The notes under the pieces: generated by a model
Seen by the model: the letters and a program-made list of their open reading frames with translations, nothing else
Told to the model about the DNA's origin: nothing
Databases searched by the model: none
Source of the DNA: Liopterus haemorrhoidalis
Lineage: Eukaryota > Arthropoda > Insecta > Coleoptera > Dytiscidae
Assembly: GCA_963971575.1 (NCBI GenBank)
Contig: OZ020613.1
Span: 44,196,239 to 44,260,238 of the forward strand
Reading direction: 5' to 3'
Length of the DNA stretch: 64,000 bases
Position numbers and translations under genes: made by a program
In this document: positions 41,223 through 53,600 of the stretch, one piece after another
Layout: the number at the start of each line of letters is the position of its first letter
Numbering within the stretch: position 1 is the first letter of the stretch

Positions 41223-41875
41223 ACGTTTTGAAAGCCTTTAAGAAATTAGTTATAGACCGGGAGCTCATGACATTTTTGGTCTCCGATTTCATACAGCATG
41301 CCTTTTGGAGGAGAGAATATTTACCCTGTGACAACAAAAAAGGGATGGCACTAAACCCCTGCACGCTTTCCGGTCATAGGGAATATTGCATTTCCACTTG
41401 CACAAAATTTTTGTGTTTTTCTCTGATTTAATATTGCTTGCCCTTTTGTCAAAAGAAAGTTATAACATATTTAAAGTCTTTTAATTATAGGCATGCTGTA
41501 TGAAAACGCGGAAAATCATATTTTTTTATTACAAGATCACATGACCGTTTGAGAACTTTGGGACCCTCCGAATCGCATGCATATATTTGAACATACGGTT
41601 TTAGTTTGTGATTCGTTCACATGGCGCTGCATAGTGACTTGGTCGCTGGCTTGGTCGGATGGGGAAGAACACGTTATTACCGACTGCAACACCGTACGCC
41701 TACCGCTATTACAGAATTTTAGAGTTCAAAATAATCTGAAGATATTAGTCTACTATTTGTGTATTCGTGGAATTTAATTAATAATAAGTGACTTTATTGA
41801 AAATACAAATTTTAAAGATATATATACGATCTTTATATTTATTATTATTTACAAATCGACGTGTTCGTTTTCTAA
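41223..41875. other. Spacer, nothing recognised
   Basis: Short plus-strand frames (41228-41431, 41577-41777) have scattered Cys and Trp but no known arrangement. No terminal repeats. Confidence 0.35.
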
Positions 41876-41877
41876 TA

Positions 41878-42139
41878 GGGGAAGTATTTTAAGATCGCAG
41901 CGCTATTTCGGCAAACTTGGAACCTTCAAAATAGACATTCGTTACATATAAAAAACTTGAATTTTACTTATGGAAAATGTTTACTGGTGGTTTTTGTAAT
42001 TTTGCTACAATATTAATACTTGTTTTTATGCAATTATATTTTTATGCAAAAATTTTTTATAAAAAAAAGCGCGACACAATGTCTATTTCTGTAGTTCCTA
42101 AAATCCCACCAGATGTCATATCGCTTAGCAATTTTTGCC
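41878..42139. mobile_element. GGGGAA-ended DNA element (family A), copy 3 (MITE)
   Basis: 262 bp, starts GGGGAAGTATTTTAAGATCG and, read from the other end, GGCAAAAATTGCTAAGCGAT then GACATCTGGTGGGATTTT; TA on both sides (41876-41877, 42140-42141). Both ends match the larger copies, so this is a short internally deleted member. It stops 5 bases before the outer border of the giant palindrome. Confidence 0.75.
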
Positions 42140-42144
42140 TATTA

Positions 42145-45090
42145 CCGGGCTTGGGTCACCGGTCCGAAAAAAAAAAAAGAAATTAAGTTGGGAACACTGA
42201 AATTTTGCCAACTGTAATGAGAAGTTACTAGTTACTAGAAGTTATCCCTATTACACGATAACAATGATGAAATTATTGATTTTATCATAAGTTTTGTTCC
42301 ATAAAATTCCAATATAGTACTCTTATAACACATATAACATCATTATATTTCCTACAGTAGTACTACTATATTTTTAACGATTGCCTTCAAATAATAAATT
42401 TTAGTTCTACAGATTTTGCCTCTACAATGTTACCACTAGATAAAAGTAAAATGTTTTTCCACTTTTTTTTTGTAATATTGTCGTAATGCACGCAAAATAG
42501 CGCGCACTACAAATTAAAATCTGTTTTATAATTAAATACTTTAATTGAGCATATAAGTAAGAACATATTGATCCATGAAATACGTTTCTATTATTGTAAA
42601 GCGAATAATACTTAGAATTGGAGAGAAAACAAATATATAGATTATTAATATAGTTTATAGAAAAACATTAAACTGAAGGAGTTCAAAAGTGTTAGAAGCC
42701 AAGAATAAATACGCCAATAATAATTCGAAACAAATATCTCGAATATTAAAGACATTTAATTAAAAAAACGCCTTACATAATAACTGATATTTTTAAATCT
42801 GATATATCAGTAGAATATAATTTTACCTACGACAACCTGGTCTACAAGATATGCATGGAAATTTAGAACATTTAACTCTTTAACTGATTTATTTTTATAC
42901 ATTTTTGCAATGAATTTGTAATCAGTGATTCTTAAACTCTGGTCCGCGGGTAAAGGCCTTTAAGTGATTAAATTTGTTTTATATTGGAACTAGAAACTGT
43001 ACAACTGCGGATTGGATGTACCTGAATGATATTAATTATAAAAAGGAAATTAGGAAATATGTAAATCCATTATATTTAAAATAACATACATACAGCGACT
43101 TGAAAAAGAGGATAGTGAGACAACTATAGTCTCCATATAAATTATATTTAACCAGAACTGTTAAATAATGATTATTTTTGTAATCAATTATTTGTGGAAA
43201 ACCATTACTCATATAAGCGCAATCAGAAATTTGATTGAAATTACCTAAATAAACAGAATACAAAATTCTTGATATGATTAAAAATATTCAAAAAGTAATC
43301 AAATCTTTTCAAAAATATGTTAAAATTTGGAATTTTTCATATTCTCAAAATATTTAGTTAGGTCTACGGCCAACATCGCTCTTAATTTTCGCTTCCCTTG
43401 AAATAAAACATTCATAAATAATAATCAATACACTTTATTATTCTAAAAAAACATTAACTTTTTCTTACATTAATCTTCACAAAATATATAAATCTGACGA
43501 GAAAAAAAAATTAACTGTAGTTGTAGCCCTAATTATTTTAATAATTATCATACAATTTGTTGATTTTTAAAAATTGTTGATGTGGTCATTTGCCAAATGA
43601 CCACGTCGGTTGCCAAAACTAGAAACTAAGTGAAATCTTTTTCTGCACCTGTTATCCTACTATTCATTTTAACAACCAGTATGAAAGTATTTCAATATTT
43701 TAAGAACTGATATGCTCGTACCGGTTGAATATTGTCACTGCATAAATTTAAGTATTTATTACAATATATATAGTTTAACACATTGGTATGCGAATTTTTG
43801 TGACGGCATGTCATGACAATGTTTATTTAATAATTTAAAATAAAAATACGCCGTTAACCTGCCAAATTAAGGTAAGCTTAGAATTGCAATAAGGCGTTTA
43901 CGAAAACTCTACCGGCAGATACCGGGAACATCAACTGCGTTCGAAAACAAGTTCGGTGAACGTGTATAAGCATGTAGCTGTTTACCGACCGATAGATTTA
44001 CTGGGGAAGATTTACTATACCCCACTCCATATAACCTTATTCTAGCTAAACTATTCTAACATAACTAGTATTCTGGCTAAAGCCTAGCCTAACCTAACCT
44101 TTTTAAGGATTATTTAAGCCTTCTATATAGAGGCAGCACATAAGGTTATGTTCAGTGGGTATAGTAAAGATTGGCCGATGTACCATATCCACCGGTAGAG
44201 TTTTAAGTAAACGCCTAGTGATTTGGCCAAGATACACCTTAGGTATGCATATTTATATATAAAAAGAATGCTGTTTGGATAGCAGGATCACCAGACCTGT
44301 ATCTTTTTCACTAGTTTATTGCACTGTCATTTATTATTTAATTATTAAAATTAATTTAGTTAACTACAACTTTCTATATGTCTTTCCATTTGAATCCGGT
44401 CGCAGTAGCACTACAATTATTTTAAGTCCCAGCAAGAAAACCATTTTCACTGTGCCCAGCACGTATTTTCTCGTTCTGATATTATAGTCCAGGCCTTATA
44501 GTGTTACATCGGACAGTGTTTCTTTGTTCCTCATTTTTTATCACATTTGACCATCTTATATCAAGATTCATTGTAAGCAACGGTTTTGAAAAACTTCGCA
44601 AAAATAATCTGGAATACAGAAAAATATTTAAAAAGTTTCCCTCAGTAGTCAAAACCAACATTTTTTAATAAAAAATAGTTTAAATGTCATTTATAACATT
44701 ATAATATCTACTTACATTAATTATTTAAAATATGTACATATGTTTATTAAAGGTTAAACAATAAATGACATATGCATAGACAAAACCAACATATGTATCA
44801 AAATTTACTAGTAGTTCTAAGTTTATAATAATAAGGTCTAAATTAATATTATATATGAATAAACCATATGTATTGATGTAATTTACTTTCTAATTAATGT
44901 TCTTTATTAAATTGTTTACAAAATACTTCAAAATGAATTAAATATTACATGAATAAGTTAAATTAATTTACGGATTTTAGAAATGTTATCCAATAAACAC
45001 GGCTTCTACTTTTCACATATTTTTTTATTTTTTCGAAGTTGGGAACACTTCCCTTATCAGTTTTAGTACATTTAACACAGACTCATTACA
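42145..45090. repeat. Left arm of giant palindrome
   Basis: From CGGGCTTGGGTCACC to ACACAGACTC this stretch is the reverse complement of 50637-54124, with few differences by eye (for example CCTACGACAACCTGGTCTAC versus its inverse). Contents are non-coding: A+T-rich sequence, a CCTAACCTAACCT motif near 44090, and short frames that only mirror each other. GTTGGGAACACT is found near both its outer and inner border in direct orientation. Confidence 0.85.
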
Positions 45091-45482
45091 TCAACTAGAC
45101 ATCGTTCTCCTTTATTTGACGCCGATGTTTTTAACGTGTGGGTGAATTGCATCAGGCATCCAAAATTTGAATGGTATATTCAAAAAGTAAGCAAAATATA
45201 TATAAGAAAAGTGATTTAAAATGATAAAGGTTCTTTACTGTTTAATATACTTTTTAATAAGATGAATATTGGGCGCTACCTATATATAAATTTATTGAAG
45301 TATCTTAATTATCATAACCACTCATCTACAGTTTATTTAATTGTGTATTATTATGTGTATAGTTATATATATATACAACAAAAGCTGTACGAAGTACCCG
45401 TACATCAGGTAATTTTAATTATTATAGTATGTTTTTCTTTATAGTCTCTTTTTTCTAAAATGACATATTTTAGATAATATAT
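45091..45482. other. Left part of the palindrome centre
   Basis: Unpaired A+T-rich sequence between the left arm and the Gypsy 5' LTR; no gene recognised. It has no counterpart on the right side of the LTR element, so the centre was asymmetric before the retrotransposon inserted. Confidence 0.5.
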
Positions 45483-45630
45483 TGTAGGCACCTAGTTTTA
45501 CTTCAAAATTCCCGCCAAGCAACTTACCGTTTAAGTTGGCAACGCAAAACGCAACAGACAGTACACGCTAGATTCCCGCGATTATCACAACGTACAAAGT
45601 GTGTGTGTGCCACCTGACAACCGCCCTACA
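45483..45630 (+). repeat. 5' LTR of Gypsy E
   Basis: 148 bp, TGTAGGCACCTAG to CCGCCCTACA, containing GTGTGTGTGTGCCACCTGAC near its end. Almost identical to the 3' copy, pointing to a fairly recent insertion. Confidence 0.92.
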
Positions 45631-45686
45631 GCCTCAGAAGTGGGATTAAAGACCAAAATAGTGAGAATCATCAATTCGTGAGTACA

Positions 45687-46689
45687 ATGGAGAATAGAGA
45701 ATTGCATGTATCAGATTTTAGTGGCGTTGGATCAGAGCCTCCGACTTCCCCAATTGCTAACCTAAATCCTGCATGTAACCTTGAAAACCATAACTCGTGT
45801 TTTGCGTCTTCCTACCTCCCGTGCTGCACAACGGACATAAATACATTACAGGATACGATTGCAACATCAAATCAATTCCTTGCAAATAAGTGTGCAGAAC
45901 CCGTGTGTCATTCAAACGGAAGCGAAGCCTCGCACGCCACCTCAGGCGCCTGCGACCGCTGCTGCTGCCTACGTTACCGGCTTACCGTTCGACAGCGCAC
46001 CAACGAACAAACCAGTTTCTCGTATGACTACACAAGGTCACACGAACGCTCCAATGTTCCCGCAACAACCGCCGAGCGTCGCTTCTAAACAATTGTTCAC
46101 CGCAGAGTCGCGCGCGTATACAATGCATAGATTCACGCAAGAGGCGCAATACGAAATTCTAGATTTCGACCCCGATCAAACGGCAGTATCCGCCGAGCGT
46201 TTTATAGAATCGGTCGAGAATGCTCGTGTATTTTATAACCTCGACGATAGAAATACGGTTATACACGCGAAACTTAAACTTCGCGGAGCCGCAAAATTAT
46301 GGAAGGACTCAGAACCTCCAACAATCTCTTGGAACGAGTTCAAAAGCAGGTTCATGGAAACATTTTCCAGCCAAGAATATTCCATTGACATCCACCGCAT
46401 GTTAAGGGATAGGAAACAAGAACCCGACGAATCTCTAAGGACTTACGTGTTCAGCATGAAATCCATAGCACGTGACTACGTTGACGCGTATAGCTTAATC
46501 TCATACACCATACAAGGCTTACGAGATACAAATCTTGCGAGACAATTTTACACTAACGTACCTCGCAACCTCAATGATCTGCTTAGACGCGCTGAATCGT
46601 ACTACGCGTTTGAATCGAACCGAAAATCGAACATCGCGCAAAAAGATACGAAGTCTAGATTTTCTACAGGATCAACGCGTCGTACTTAA
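45687..46689 (+). pseudogene. gag: Gypsy E gag
   Basis: A first frame from ATG 45687 (MENRELHVSDFSGVGSEPPT) gives way near 45880 to a second one with a Pro/Ala-rich linker, then the gag core: FIESVENARVFYNLDDRNTV, KLKLRGAAKLWKD, SWNEFKSRFMETFSSQEYSI, YVFSMKSIARDYVD, FYTNVPRNLNDLLRRAESYY. This would form the particle shell. The reading ends at 46689 without a CCHC knuckle, whose place is taken by the deletion that joins gag to the pre-RT region. The upstream frame may be the true N-terminus, displaced by a frameshift. Confidence 0.75.
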
Positions 46690-47113
46690 AATTGAACACG
46701 GTGTCGCCGACATCGAAATAGGAGACATCAAAGAGTCCCCAACCGATACAGCAAGCGATGTCGTAATCAACCCGCAAGTAAACGAAGATGACAAGTCTGA
46801 AGTCTTAAAACTAATACGCGACGTTACTACAACCGATATTAAGCCAGAAACGCTACCAGGCTTCGAGATGAACATCAGACTCACCTCCGCTGAACCGATC
46901 GTTTATCGCCCAAGAAGACTATCCGTTTCCGAGCGTAAATACGTAGAAGACACTGTTAGTGATCTCCTCAGCAAGGACATCATTAGACACAGCAAGTCCG
47001 ACTACGTAAGTCCAATCGTCTTAGTGGACAAAAAGAACGGAGAAAAACGGCTATGCGTCGACTACCGCGCCGTAAACAAAATCACAGTTAAGGATAAATT
47101 TCCGTTACCGCTA
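46659..47113 (+). pseudogene. pol: Gypsy E RT, N-terminal part
   Basis: The reading QRVVLKIEHGVADIEIGD, an acidic linker, FEMNIRLTSAEPIVYRPRRL, VEDTVSDLLSKDIIRHSKSD and YVSPIVLVDKKNGEKRLCVD, YRAVNKITVKDKFPLPL is the fingers and start of the palm. It is cut at PLPL by the hairpin element at 47114. The retropepsin that should precede it is absent. The frame overlaps the end of gag in another frame because of the deletion joint. Confidence 0.8.
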
Positions 47114-47852
47114 AAGTCCATTCTACATTATACTTTTTTCAATACTTTTTTCAATACTATCCAACTCTGACGTCATTTCAACTTTTGATACTACAGAATA
47201 TAGTGGGGGAAAAAAATAAGAGACAGTGAAAAATTTTATATCTTCCATCTCTTATTACTTTTGTTGCCAACTTAAAAATTTTTAGGTTCAGATGGCAGAC
47301 AACAATTTGGTTATAGTGAACCAATTTATAAATATTGTTTAATTGTGCTAAGTTTATATTTAATTATATGACCCAAATAAACTTCTTATCAACTTAATAA
47401 ACTACTAAAAGTTAAGTTGTAAACAAAAACTAAAAAGTTGGTGTTGGTACGACTGAAAAGTACAGAACTGTCAATCGAAAATTTGACCGGGGGTAGTTTT
47501 GGATGACAGTTCTGTACTTTTCAATCGTACCAACACCAACTTTTTAGTTTTTGTTTACAACTTAACTTTTAGTAGTTTATTAAGTTGATAAGAAGTTTAT
47601 TTAGATCATATAATTAAATATAAACTTAGCACAATTAAACAATATTTATAAATTGGTTCACTATAACCAAATTGTTGTCTGCCATCTGAACCTAAAAATT
47701 TTTAAGTTGGCAACAAAAGTAATAAGAGATGGAAGATATAAAATTTTTCACTGTCTCTTATTTTTTTCCCCCACTATATTCTGTAGTATCAAAAGTTGAA
47801 ATGACGTCAGAGTTGGATAGTATTGAAAAAAGTATAATGTAGAATGGACTTT
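47114..47852. mobile_element. Foldback/hairpin element inserted in RT
   Basis: Arms 47114-47473 and 47504-47852 are near-perfect inverse copies around a 30-base loop (GAAAATTTGACCGGGGGTAG). Ends AAGTCCATTCTACATTATAC in inverted orientation, flanked by TA (47112-47113, 47853-47854), suggesting a mariner-type mover. The left arm has TTTTTTCAATAC twice, the right arm once. No coding part. It interrupts the RT reading between PLPL and the next catalytic segment, and the RNA would form a very long hairpin. Confidence 0.85.
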
Positions 47853-50189
47853 ATAGACGCACACAAATGGACGCCTTGTCGAACCACAGTTACTTTAGCA
47901 GAAGATTCTAAGAAATACACTGCATTCATTACACACGAAGGGCTCTATGAATACAACTTCATGCCATTCGGGTTAACAAACAGCCCCGCTACGTTCCAAC
48001 GTTACATAAACAAAATATTTGAACCACTACTTCACGACAAGACAATTCTCATCTACATGGACGACATTCTGATCATGTCGCGAACGATTCCCGAAGGTAT
48101 CACACAACTCGCGCGTGTGATGGACATTGTCACCAAATACGGATTGTCTCTCCGACTAGATAAATGTAAGTTCCTCCAGGAAGAAACCGAATACTTAGGG
48201 TTCAGGATCCGGGAGAATGAAGTACGACCTCAAACCAATAAAACAGAAGCTGTCAAGAAATTCCCAGTGCCTACAAACGTCAAGCAGGTACAACGATTCC
48301 TTGGTCTCGCTGGGTACTTCAGACGATTTATCCCGTCGTACTCTTCAATCGCCAAACCACTAACCAAATTGATCGGAAAGGAAACAAAATTCGAATTTGG
48401 ACCTGAACAGGTAGAATCCTTTCAACGAATAAAAGAGATTCTATCGAGCGAACCTGTCCTCGGAATATATTCCCCGGATAATGATACAGAACTTCACACC
48501 GATGCTAGCTCATACGGCTACGGTGCTGTACTGCTACAGCGAGGCATCGACAGAAAAATGCCTCCGATTTATTACATGTCAGCTACAACGAGCGCTGCCG
48601 AATCAAGGTATCACTCATTCGAACTCGAAATGCTAGCAGTCATACGCAGTCTAGAAAAGTTCAGACCCTACTTGCTGGGTATACCTTTCAAACTCGTCAC
48701 AGATTGTAACTCATTAAAACTAGCATTATCAAAACGCGAAATTAATGCACGGATATACAGATGGTCCATTCTCTTAGAAGACTTCAACTACAGTCTTGAA
48801 CACAGACCGTCTAAAGACATGCAACACGTCGACGCCTTAAGTCGAATAACCATGATAACGTCCAAGGACCCTGATGCAGAGACCCGCTTTCTCAAACTCA
48901 TGCAACAAAATGATCCGGAGATAAGAGCAAGCATAGACCTGCTCGAAGAGGAGAAAACTCCACCGAACAAGCATTTTGTACTACGCAATGGTATTCTATG
49001 CTACGAAGTAGACAAAAGATATTTATTTGTCATTCCACGCACAATGAGACCTAACATCGTTCGTTCAGCACACGATGAAAATGGACACGTCGGTGTTGAA
49101 AAAACAGTCCGAAAGATATTAGAAGCCTATTGGTTCCGAAAACTACGACGTTACGTAGTGAAACACATAAAACACTGCCTCAAGTGTTTGACGCATAACG
49201 CAGCCAGCGGCAAAGCCGTAGGACAGCTAATCAACATACCTAAAGGACAGCAGCCTTTCCAAACCCTACATTGTGACCATGTTGTACCTTTAGATACCCC
49301 ATCCAATGGTAATAAACATATCCTTGTTATCATAGATGCGTACAGTAAATTCCTTTTCCTTTACGCCACTAAAACTACATGCACGCGAGAAGTGATAAAT
49401 GCATTTAAATCACTACTGCAGACATTTGGTCCGCCACGATCTCTAGTAACTGACCGCGGAAGTGCGTTTACCGCGAGTGAGTTCGAGACTTTCTTAAAAG
49501 ACAATGACATTGTCCACGTACTGAATGCGACTTCCACACCGCGCGCAAACGGTCAGTGTGAACGTTACAACAGAACTGTACGTGCAGTGCTCGCGAAGAT
49601 AACCAACGAAGGCGACGCGTGGCACCAGATACTCACCACAGTGCAACACGTGCTCAACAATACCTATCAAAGGAGCATTGATGCAACCCCAGCTCGTGTC
49701 CTACTAGGGTACGACCTACGTGTAAACTCCGAACAGAGAGTACGAGACCTCTTACAAGAAGTCATCCAACCAGAAGAAGAAGAAGGCATCTCCCACCAAG
49801 AGCGCCGCGCAGCAGCCCGAGAGAACGCCGAACGTCACCAGCTTGTATCCCAGGCCGACAACAAGCGACGATACGACCTTCGCCGCGTTCTCCCACCCAA
49901 ATACACAGTTGGCGACTATGTATTAACCAAATCTGTGTTACAGACCGGTAAACTGCGGCCCAAATATCAAGGTCCGTACGTTATTACTAAGGTCTTGGAC
50001 TTCGACCGGTACGTCGTGGAAGACATCCCCGGCGCCCAAGCAACACAACGATTCTACAGCGGAATCCTACCGAGTGACCGCCTCCGACTATACGATCCAG
50101 GAGAAGACTCTGAAATCACGAGCTCAGAGGATGCCGACTCATCAGAGACGATCGAGGGCGATCGTAACATCAGAATGGCCGAGCTGTAG
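47844..50189 (+). pseudogene. pol: Gypsy E pol: RT palm, RNase H, integrase
   Basis: 781 open codons; the Met at 47844 lies inside the inserted hairpin and is not the native start. RT: MPFGLTNSPATFQRYINKIF and ILIYMDDILIMS (YMDD). RNase H: TELHTDASSYGYGAVLLQR and LVTDCNSLKLAL. Integrase: HDENGHVGVEKTVRKILEAY with HCLKCL (HHCC), then LHCDHVVPLD, LVTDRGSAFTASEFETFLKD and TSTPRANGQCERYNRT (D, D, E). C-terminal VGDYVLTKSVLQTGKLRPKY is the chromo-like/GPY region. Just after the hairpin, FIDAHKWTPCRTTVTLAEDS departs from the RT pattern: the first catalytic Asp segment (LDL..GY) is missing. All other active sites are intact. Confidence 0.85.
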
Positions 50190-50332
50190 GCACCCAGTTT
50201 AACTTCAAAATTCCCGCCAAGCAACTTACCGTTTAAGTTGGCAACGCAAAACGCAACAGACAGTACACGCTAGATTCCCGCGATTATCACAACGTACAAA
50301 GTGTGTGTGTGCCACCTGACAACCGCCCTACA
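50185..50332 (+). repeat. 3' LTR of Gypsy E
   Basis: 148 bp. The pol stop codon is formed by the first bases of the LTR (GAGC|TGTAG reads GAG CTG TAG), so the integrase ends at the LTR border with no spacer or obvious purine tract apart from GAATGGCCGAG. Confidence 0.92.
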
Positions 50333-50336
50333 ATAT

Positions 50337-50636
50337 GTAAAAATATATAAATATAGACTTAATATTTTAATTGTTTGTATAATATTTTTGTTTATTTTAT
50401 TTTGTATAACATATTTATACTACATTGATGTTAACAATCTTAAAAATGTATTTGAATTCTTCAATGTTATTTTAATAGAATTTGAAAAGCATTTAAAAAT
50501 TAAATACATTTTTAAGATAGATAATATCAATTGTTAATTTAATTTTAAATAAAAGAAAATAGTGTAAATATTTAAATTTGCCACTCAAATTTTTTAATTT
50601 GTGGATCCCTCACATGGCGCTTTTACTGCTGCGCCT
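50337..50636. other. Right part of the palindrome centre
   Basis: A+T-rich DNA with TGGATCCCTCACATGGCGCT near 50600. It is not the inverse of 45091-45482. No gene. Confidence 0.5.
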
Positions 50637-53600
50637 GATCGACGGAGTCTGTGTCAAATGTACTAAAACTGATAAGGAAAGTGTTCCCAACTTCGAAAAA
50701 ATAAAAAAATATGTGAAAAGTAGAAGCCGTGTTTATTGGATAACATTTCTAAAATCCGTAAATTAATTTAACTTATTCATGTAATATTTAATTCATTTTG
50801 AAGTATTTTGTAAACAATTTAATAAAGAACATTATTTAGAAAGTAAATTACATCAATACATATGGTTTATTTATATATAATAATAATTTAGACCTTATTA
50901 TTATAAACTTAGAACTACTAGTAAAATTTTGATACATATGTCATTTATTGTTTAACCTTTAATAAACATATGTATTATCTGTCTCATTTTGTAATACGAA
51001 ACTAACAGGAAAACTTCATTTTTTATGTTGTATATTTAAAATATCATCTTAGGGTGGTAATTCTGAAGTAACACCTTTCAAAATATTTGACAATTCATAA
51101 TTGACATTAAATTACGTATATGTCAACTTACTAACACAAATTGTATAAAACACAAATTGACAAGTATTTGAAATATATTTTATACAACCAGAACAGAAAT
51201 TATGAATAAGCGAAATAAGATGAAATAAATATTTGTATATAATTCAAAATATTAGACATGTCAATCACAAATTTGACATGTCAATTTGGTATCTGACATG
51301 TAGTTTTTGAGTGAATATAACCTCAGTATAATGAAACTTGATCAAAAATGTAAAAGCCAGATTTACAAGTTTACATGGTTTCAAAAAAGTCTATTTACAC
51401 CACAACAGTCACCAAAGTAACCAGATTTAGTTTCGTATTACAAATTGAGACAGATTATACATATTTTAAATAATTAATGTAAGTAGATATTATAATAGAT
51501 TGAAATGTTATAAATGACATTTAAATTATTTATTATTAAAAAATGTTGGTTTTGACTACTGAGGGAAACTTTTTAAATATTTTTCTGTATTCCAGATTAT
51601 TTTTGCGAAGTTTTTCAAAACCGTTGCTTACAATGAATCTTGATATAAGATGGTCAAATGTGATAAAAAATGAGGAACAAAGAAACACTGTCCGATGTAA
51701 CACTATAAGGCCTGGATATCAGAACGAGAAAATACGTGCTGGGCACAGTGAAAAAGGTTTTCTTGCTGCGACTTACAATATTTGTAGTGCTACTGCGACC
51801 GGATTCAAATGGAAAGACATAATAAAAGTTGTAGTTATCTAAATTAATTTTAATAATTAAATAATAAATGACAGTGCAATAAACTAGTGAAAAAGATACA
51901 GGTCTGGTGATCCTGCTATCCAAACAGCATTCTTTTTATATATAAATATGCATACCTAAAGTGTATCTTGGCCAAATCACTAGGCGTTTACTTAAAACTC
52001 TACCGGTGGATATGGTACATCGGCCAATCTTTACTATACCCCACTGAACATAACCTTATGTGCTGCCTCTATACAGAAGGCTTAAATAATCCTTAAAAAG
52101 GTTAGGTTAGGCTAGGCTTTAGCCAGAATACTAGTTATGTTAGAATAGTTTAGCTAGAATAAGGTTATATTGAGTGGGGTATAGTAAATCTTCCCCAGTA
52201 AATCTATCGGTCGGTAAACAGCTACACGCTTATACACGTTCACCGAACTTGTTTTCGAACGCAGTTGATGTTCCCGGTATCTGCCGGTAGAGTTTTCGTA
52301 AACGCCTTATTGCAATTCTAAGCTTACCTTAATTTGGCAGGTTAACGGCGTATTTTTATTTTAAATTATTAAATAAACATTGCCATGACATGCCGTCACA
52401 AAAATTCGCATACCAATGTGTTAAACTATATATATTGTAATAAATACTTAAATTTATGCAGTGACAATATTCAACCGGTACGAGCATATCAGTCCTTAAA
52501 ATATTGAAATACTTTCATACTGGTTGTTAAAACGAATAGTAGGATAACAGGTGCAGAAAAAGATTTCACTTAGTTTCTACTTTTGGCAAATGACCACAGC
52601 AACAATATTTAAAAATCAACAAATTGTATGATAATTATTAAAATAATTAGGGCTACAACTACAGTTAATTTTTTTTTCTCGTCAGATTTTTTAGTGTTTT
52701 ATTTATATTTTTCATCTAACTGGTTTATACGTACGATAAATGTTTTCAAATAATAAACATGTATGTTAAATATATTTTTATTTACATTGTAACATTTTGA
52801 AGATTAACGTAAGAAAAATTTAATGTTTTTTTAGAATAATAAAGTGTATTGATTATTATTTATGAATGTTTTATTTCAAGGGAAGCGAAAATTAACAGCG
52901 ATGTTGGCCGTAGACCTAAATATTTTGAGAATATAAAAAATTCCAAATTTTAATAGTTTTGTAAAGATTTGATTAATTTTTGAATATTTCTAATCGTATC
53001 AAGAATTTTGTATTCTGTTTATTTAGGTAATTTCAATCAAATTTCTGATTGCGGTTATATGAGTAATGGTTTTCCACAAATAATTGATTACAAAAATAAT
53101 CATTATTTAACAGTTCTGGTTAAATATAATTTATATGGAGACTATAGTTGTCTCACTATCCTCTTTTTCAAGTCGCTGTATGTATGTTATTTTAAATATA
53201 ATGGATTTACATATTTCCTAATTTCCTTTTTATAATTAATATCATTCAGGTACATCCAATCCGCAGTTGTACAGTTTCTAGTTCCAATATAAAACAAATT
53301 TAATCACTTAAAGGCCTTTACCCGCGGACCAGAGTTTAAGAATCACTGATTACAAATTCATTGCAAAAATGTATAAAAATAAATCAGTTAAAGAGTTAAA
53401 TGTTCTAAATTTCCATGCATATCTTGTAGACCAGGTTGTCGTAGGTAAAATTATATTCTACTGATATATCAGATTTAAAAATATCAGTTATTATGTAAGG
53501 CGTTTTTTTAATTAAATGTCTTTAATATTCGAGATATTTGTTTCGAATTATTATTGGCGTATTTATTCTTGGCCTTTAACACTTTTGAACTCCTTCAGTT

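Larger units (their letters stand above)
45483..50332 (+). mobile_element. Gypsy element E with two LTRs
   Basis: 148-bp LTRs (45483-45630, 50185-50332) begin TGTAGG and end CCCTACA; ATAT is duplicated (45479-45482, 50333-50336). The LTRs differ at two positions by eye (CACCTAGTTTTACTT versus CACCCAGTTTAACTT). Order gag, RT start, RNase H, integrase is Gypsy. The zinc knuckle and protease are deleted, and a 739-bp hairpin element sits in RT. Removing that, the element is about 4.1 kb, short for Gypsy. TGGGATTAAAGACC, 11 bases after the LTR, is the only TGG-type primer-site candidate and is unverified. Confidence 0.9.

Noticed and set aside
43036..53235. Matching 75-codon frames MYSVYLGNFNQISDC in the two palindrome arms
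   Set aside because: Their agreement follows from the inverted duplication, not from protein conservation; the sequence is low-complexity and Tyr/Phe-rich.
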